Assembly (NCBI GenBank): GCA_964352715.1
Contig: CAYGSU010000003.1
Coordinates: forward strand, 1-64,000
Length of the DNA stretch: 64,000 bases
Source of the DNA: JAVKBW01 sp964352715
GTDB taxonomy: Bacteria; Pseudomonadota; Alphaproteobacteria; UBA8366; Aestuariispiraceae
Direction: 5' to 3'
Shown here piece after piece: positions 60,295-64,000 of this stretch; the first letter of the stretch is position 1, and each line of letters opens with the position of its first letter. Position numbers and translations under genes: made by a program. The notes below the pieces were generated by a model. It was not told the origin of the DNA. It worked only from the letters and a program-made list of their open reading frames with translations, and did not search any database.

Positions 60295-61250
60295 GGCTGT
60301 CCCCGGAAGTTCAGCCGCGGGTCGAGGACGACATAGGCGACATCGGCCAGCAGATTGCCGACAAGGGTCAGAATAGTCGCCAGCATTAACCCTGTGAGGG
60401 CGAGGTTGTAGTCATTACCCAGAATGGCGTCGTAAATTGCCTTGCCCATACCAAGCCAGGAGAACATCGTTTCGGTAATCAGGGCGCCGGAAAACAGGGT
60501 GCCGACACTGAGCGCCACGATGGTCGCCAGCGGGATCAGCGCGTTTCTGAGCGCATGGCTGACAATAAGCCGAAGCGGCCCGACGCCTTTCGCGCGGGCG
60601 GTGCGGATATAGTCCTGTTGCAGGGTTTCCATCATTGCGGCGCGCATGAACCGGGTGAAGCCGCCGACCGAGGCGACAGTCAGCGTCAGGACCGGCAGCG
60701 TCGCATGATGCAGGTATTCAAGCATGCCGCTGTTTTCCGGCGGCAGACCGCCGGCCGGAAACCAGTCCAGCGTGATCGAGAAAAACATGATCGCCAGCAG
60801 CGCCATCCAGAACGGCGGCGCGGAGATGCCGGCGAAACAGAACAGGTTGACCAGATAGTCTGTCAGACCGTGCGGACGCATCGCGGCGACGATGCCGAGG
60901 GGGATTGCAATAATCAGGGAAAAGACAAGGCTGACGCCCAGAAGAATCGCCGTGTTCGCCAACCGCTCGCCAATAACCGCCGTCACCGGCTGACCATAAA
61001 TGCGGGAATAGCCGAAATCACCCTGCAAGGCGGCGCCGAGCCAGTGCAGGTAGCGGTCAACAATCGGTTGATCCAGCCCGTAAAGTCTTTTCAGCCGGGC
61101 GGCGTCTTCGCTGGTAAATTCCGGATTGGCGGTGATCATCAGGTCAATCGGGTCACCGGGCATCAACCCGATCATCGCGTAAATGACAAAGGACAGCAGC
61201 AGGATAACCAGAATGCTCTGTATCAGACGGTCGATCAGAAACCGCGCCAT
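60291..61250 (-). CDS. Peptide-type ABC permease (DppB/OppB-like)
   Basis: This 319-residue permease is the first membrane subunit of the same importer. The N-terminus FLIDRLIQSILVILLLSFVI is followed by MIGLMPGDPIDLMI (the conserved PGDP), SRIYGQPVTAVIGERLANTA and the EAA-type loop DYIRTARAKGVGPLRLIVSH. It has six predicted transmembrane helices. It follows the binding protein gene by 43 bases and overlaps the DppC-like gene. ATG 61250. Confidence 0.92.
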   Translation of the reverse strand: MARFLIDRLIQSILVILLLSFVIYAMIGLMPGDPIDLMITANPEFTSEDAARLKRLYGLDQPIVDRYLHWLGAALQGDFGYSRIYGQPVTAVIGERLANTAILLGVSLVFSLIIAIPLGIVAAMRPHGLTDYLVNLFCFAGISAPPFWMALLAIMFFSITLDWFPAGGLPPENSGMLEYLHHATLPVLTLTVASVGGFTRFMRAAMMETLQQDYIRTARAKGVGPLRLIVSHALRNALIPLATIVALSVGTLFSGALITETMFSWLGMGKAIYDAILGNDYNLALTGLMLATILTLVGNLLADVAYVVLDPRLNFRGQP

Positions 61251-61293
61251 CAGGCTGCTTTCCTGTTGGCGGTCAGACGTCGCGGCAGGCCGG

Positions 61294-62982
61294 TCAGTCG
61301 TCTCTGTGCCATTCCTCGACCCAATAGGTGCTCGGATACTGGTGCCCGGTCGGGCGCAGACCCTTCAGCCATGTCGGCAGGATGAACGCGTCGGCGCGAT
61401 AATACAGCGGCAGCACCGGCAGGTCCTCGGCGTACTTGACCTGAAGGCGATCCCACAGAGCCTGGTTTTCATCCGGCTCGCAGACCAGTTCCAGATCGTC
61501 CAGAATACTGTCCATCTCCGGGTCGGCGTATCCGGTATAGTTCTGCCCTGACCAGGCGTTTTCCTCGCTAGGGATCATTTCCGAATGCAATGTGGTGCGC
61601 GGCACGTTTCGTGGCGACGAGAACCAGGCGAACATCGCCATGCCGGTGAACTTGCGCCGGGATATGGTTTCACCGAACAGGATGCGGGCGGGTTCGTTCT
61701 TGATTGTCACGTCGACGCCGATATCGCGCCACTGGTTCTGCAGAACCTGCGCCACGAGTTCGCGTGTCTTGTTGCCGGCGGTGGTTTGCAGGATCAGCGA
61801 AAGCCGGTCGCCGATTTCGTTGCGGCGAATGCCGTCATCGCCGGGCGTCCAGCCGGCCTGGGTCAGCAGTTCCGATGCCGCATCGGGATCGAACGGATAT
61901 TTGGGCACGTCGTCCAGATAGACCGAATCCAGCGGGTTGACCGACCCGTTGGCGACAGGCTGGCGGCCGGCGAACAGGTTTTCGGAAATTGCCTTGCGGT
62001 CGATGCCGTGCAGCAACGCCTGGCGCACGCGAATATCCTGCAGGGTCGGGTTATCCAGCATCAGGTCCAGATGTTCGTAGATCAGGCTTTCCTTGTAGAC
62101 GATGGCGTAGTCATCACCGTGGCGGCGTTCGAAGGACAGCGCCTGATCCATCGTGACGCCGCCTTCGCCGGCGATCATGTCGATATCGCCCGAAAGAAGA
62201 TTGGCGATAAGGGCGGCGGTATTTTCTATGGTTCTCACGATGATGCGGTCAAAATACGGTTGCTTGCCCCACCAGGCCGGGTTGCGCACCAGCGTGATGG
62301 AGCTGCCCGCCGACACGTCTGACACCTTGTAGGGGCCAAACCACAGCCCGGCTTCTGTGGGGTTGCGGTCGTAGGCCGTGCGGTTGCGATAGGTCGCGGG
62401 GTCTTCCTCGAAAATCGGCTGTTCGATATGTGCCGGTAGCAGCGCAAAGTCGTTGATCGATTTGTAATCGCAGGTCCGTCTGTCCCAGTGCAACGTGAAG
62501 CGCTGTGCATCATGCGCCTCAATCGACAGGATCCGGCGGTAGAGTTCGAAATTGTCGATACCGGTTTGCGGGTTGCGCCCGACATCCCAGGTAAACAGAA
62601 CATCTTCCGTGGTGATCGGCTGACCGTCGCCCCAGACCGCTTCCGGGTCCAGCGCATAGTCGACGGCCATGCCGTCCTTGCCGTCCGACGTTTTTTCGAA
62701 CCGGGCGGTGCCGTCCTTCAGGTCCGGCAGCGCGCTACAGAGAAGGCAGGTTACTTCCCAGTCCTGGTCGTAGATCGTAATCGGCCGGCGCGCCATGGCA
62801 GTGACATAGGTTTTGGCCAGCATGGAATCGAAGCTCGGGTGAAGTGTCGACGGAAACTGGCTGATGCCGATGGTCAGCGTGGTCGGGTCATCAGCCCGCG
62901 CAGGCGATGCGGAAAACATGAGCCAGAAAACAGCAACGGCCATAAATGAACCGATGGCCGATTTGGCGGCATGTTGCAGCAT
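61294..62982 (-). CDS. Peptide-type ABC substrate-binding protein (SBP family 5)
   Basis: This 562-residue periplasmic binding protein has a signal peptide (KSAIGSFMAVAVFWLMFSAS, cleavage near ARA). It shows the family 5 core LTIGISQFPSTLHPSFDSML, TEDVLFTWDVGRNPQ, YDRNPTEAGLWFGPYKVSDV, DIRVRQALLHGIDRKAISEN and the C-terminal Trp-rich WSGQNYTGYADPEMDSILDD. The ligand could be a peptide, or another solute such as nickel or a glycoside. It starts four bases after the pyrE stop, an unusual coupling of a salvage or de novo nucleotide gene to a transporter. ATG 62982. Confidence 0.9.
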   Translation of the reverse strand: MLQHAAKSAIGSFMAVAVFWLMFSASPARADDPTTLTIGISQFPSTLHPSFDSMLAKTYVTAMARRPITIYDQDWEVTCLLCSALPDLKDGTARFEKTSDGKDGMAVDYALDPEAVWGDGQPITTEDVLFTWDVGRNPQTGIDNFELYRRILSIEAHDAQRFTLHWDRRTCDYKSINDFALLPAHIEQPIFEEDPATYRNRTAYDRNPTEAGLWFGPYKVSDVSAGSSITLVRNPAWWGKQPYFDRIIVRTIENTAALIANLLSGDIDMIAGEGGVTMDQALSFERRHGDDYAIVYKESLIYEHLDLMLDNPTLQDIRVRQALLHGIDRKAISENLFAGRQPVANGSVNPLDSVYLDDVPKYPFDPDAASELLTQAGWTPGDDGIRRNEIGDRLSLILQTTAGNKTRELVAQVLQNQWRDIGVDVTIKNEPARILFGETISRRKFTGMAMFAWFSSPRNVPRTTLHSEMIPSEENAWSGQNYTGYADPEMDSILDDLELVCEPDENQALWDRLQVKYAEDLPVLPLYYRADAFILPTWLKGLRPTGHQYPSTYWVEEWHRDD

Positions 62983-62986
62983 CTGT

Positions 62987-63640
62987 TTATCCTTTGTCTT
63001 CGGCCCAGCCGTTCGGATCGTCGAGGAAAGACTTTATCGCCTTTATCTGATCCGCCGGGAAGGCGCCTGCCTCGGTAATTTCCGCCAGCACATCCCACCA
63101 GGTGCAAAGCGCGTGCAGCTTCACGCCGCCTTTTTCCAGCGTCGCCATGCCTTCCGGAAAGATGCCATAGTGAAACACGACAAAGCAGTGCGCACAGGTC
63201 GCGCCGGCGTCGCGGATGCCGTCCACAAAGGAAAGTTTCGAGCCGCCATCCGTGGCGAGATCTTCCACCAGAAGGACATTCTGGCCTTCTTCCAGCGCGC
63301 CTTCTATCCGCGCATTGCGGCCGAAGCCTTTCGGCTTCTTGCGGATGTAGCACATCGGCAGGGCCATCAGCTCCGCCATCCAGGCCGCGAAGGGAATGCC
63401 CGCCGTTTCGCCCCCGGCGACAACGTCGATCGTCTCGAACCCGACGGTTTCCTCGATCATCGCCGCGCCCATCTGCATCAGCCGGCGGCGCGCGCGGGGA
63501 AAGGCGATCAGGCGACGACAATCGGTATAGACCGGGCTCTTGCGGCCGCTGGTCAGGGTGAACGGATCCTCGGGCCGAAGCAGAACCGAGTTGGTTTCCA
63601 GTAGAATGCGGGCGGTGATCTGTGCCGGTGTGTTCGCCAT
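62987..63640 (-). CDS. pyrE: Orotate phosphoribosyltransferase
   Basis: This 217-residue pyrimidine biosynthetic enzyme converts orotate and PRPP to OMP. It has LTSGRKSPVYTDCRRLIAFP at the N-terminus, VVAGGETAGIPFAAWMAELM, YIRKKPKGFGRNARIEGALE (the catalytic loop) and the PRPP-binding motif NVLLVEDLATDGGSKLSFVD. The type with GFGRNARIEG is common in Alphaproteobacteria. ATG 63640. It precedes the peptide-type binding protein gene by four bases, suggesting a shared transcript. Confidence 0.94.
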   Translation of the reverse strand: MANTPAQITARILLETNSVLLRPEDPFTLTSGRKSPVYTDCRRLIAFPRARRRLMQMGAAMIEETVGFETIDVVAGGETAGIPFAAWMAELMALPMCYIRKKPKGFGRNARIEGALEEGQNVLLVEDLATDGGSKLSFVDGIRDAGATCAHCFVVFHYGIFPEGMATLEKGGVKLHALCTWWDVLAEITEAGAFPADQIKAIKSFLDDPNGWAEDKG

Positions 63641-63678
63641 CTGAATGGTATCCGTCTGTTGGTGTTTCGTGTCTGCCG

Positions 63679-64000
63679 CTAGTTTGCCGGCCGGGGTCGC
63701 AGTATTTCACCCCGCGATGCCGCGATAAACGTTTTTACCGTTACAATCGAGACAATGATGGTGGTGACCCCAAGGCACAGGATGGCAAGTCCGGCGGTCA
63801 GGGGTGAATAGGTGTGCTGGTGATACAGCAGGGCCGCGATTGCCAGGGCATCCATCGGAAAGGTGAAGGCCCACCAGGACAGGCTGAATGGAAGTTTCAG
63901 GTAGTCCTTGACGCGGGTCGCCAGAAGCAGGGCTGTCAGCAGTGCAATCCCGAACAGCATCTGCCCGAAATTATCGACATAACCGCCATTCAGCAGGACA
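63679..64000 (-). CDS. SLAC1/TehA-type (TDT) channel, C-terminal part
   Basis: The frame is open to the right edge, so the N-terminus lies outside. About 107 residues are visible, with three transmembrane helices. The segment LPFSLSWWAFTFPMDALAIA is the characteristic SLAC1/TDT motif of anion channels and tellurite-resistance or C4-dicarboxylate transporters. The visible part starts with LLNGGYVDNFGQMLFGIALL. It lies 38 bases upstream of pyrE on the same strand. The transported anion is not predictable here. Confidence 0.8.
   Translation of the reverse strand, partial: VLLNGGYVDNFGQMLFGIALLTALLLATRVKDYLKLPFSLSWWAFTFPMDALAIAALLYHQHTYSPLTAGLAILCLGVTTIIVSIVTVKTFIAASRGEILRPRPAN

Overview
The window reads as one chromosomal stretch of a free-living, probably aquatic, alphaproteobacterium. 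The evidence is a moderately high GC content with AT-rich promoters, three DUF2336 proteins, an alphaproteobacterial-type XRE regulator, an IscU-like scaffold beside yidD, a betaine-homocysteine methyltransferase-like enzyme and a BKACE (DUF849) enzyme. I cannot place it to genus. I saw no tRNA, rRNA, insertion sequence, prophage or CRISPR array.

Left part (1-13 kb). The tail of a TPR protein, an ExeA/XrtA-type ATPase and a secreted TPR protein look like the end of an envelope or exopolysaccharide export cluster. A regulatory neighbourhood follows: three DUF2336 paralogues, an OmpR-type response regulator and a stand-alone Hpt phosphotransfer protein, with pgi and two small unknown genes between them. 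One small gene (10945-11328, minus) encodes a secreted protein that appears to start at a CTG codon behind a strong Shine-Dalgarno site.

Middle part (13-31.5 kb). This is mostly metabolism: an ATP-grasp/hydantoinase pair; a minus-strand run (IscU-like scaffold, YidD, two glycosyltransferases, a kinase-like phosphotransferase, a flavin reductase); a homocysteine methyltransferase; an aldehyde dehydrogenase with a ThDP enzyme of the acetolactate synthase type; an amidase overlapping a molybdopterin oxidoreductase; a DUF4126 membrane protein; an MscS channel; an XRE regulator; and a metallo-beta-lactamase-fold hydrolase.

Centre (31.7-50.4 kb). This is a complete type I secretion locus in the order outer-membrane TolC-like protein, 3775-residue RTX/T1SS-143 adhesin, ABC exporter, HlyD adaptor. 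The TolC has a ~325-residue acidic C-terminal tail and the exporter has a ~320-residue disordered N-terminal extension. The adhesin has a LapA/BapA-like N-terminal module with a TAAG motif, a large internal duplication and a LamG domain nested inside a second DUF4114 domain. It is the most distinctive system in the window and probably serves surface attachment or biofilm formation.

Right part (50.4-64 kb). This holds apt (minus), an MCE/Mla-type lipid transporter (STAS-MlaE, MlaF, MlaD, lipoprotein), a class III aminotransferase abutting a BKACE enzyme, a lipoprotein with a cytochrome P460-like domain lacking the haem histidine, DUF423, a low-complexity protein, and a minus-strand group with pyrE, a peptide-type binding protein and two permeases. 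It ends in a truncated SLAC1/TDT-type channel.

Family assignments come from recognising motifs by eye; no searches were run.
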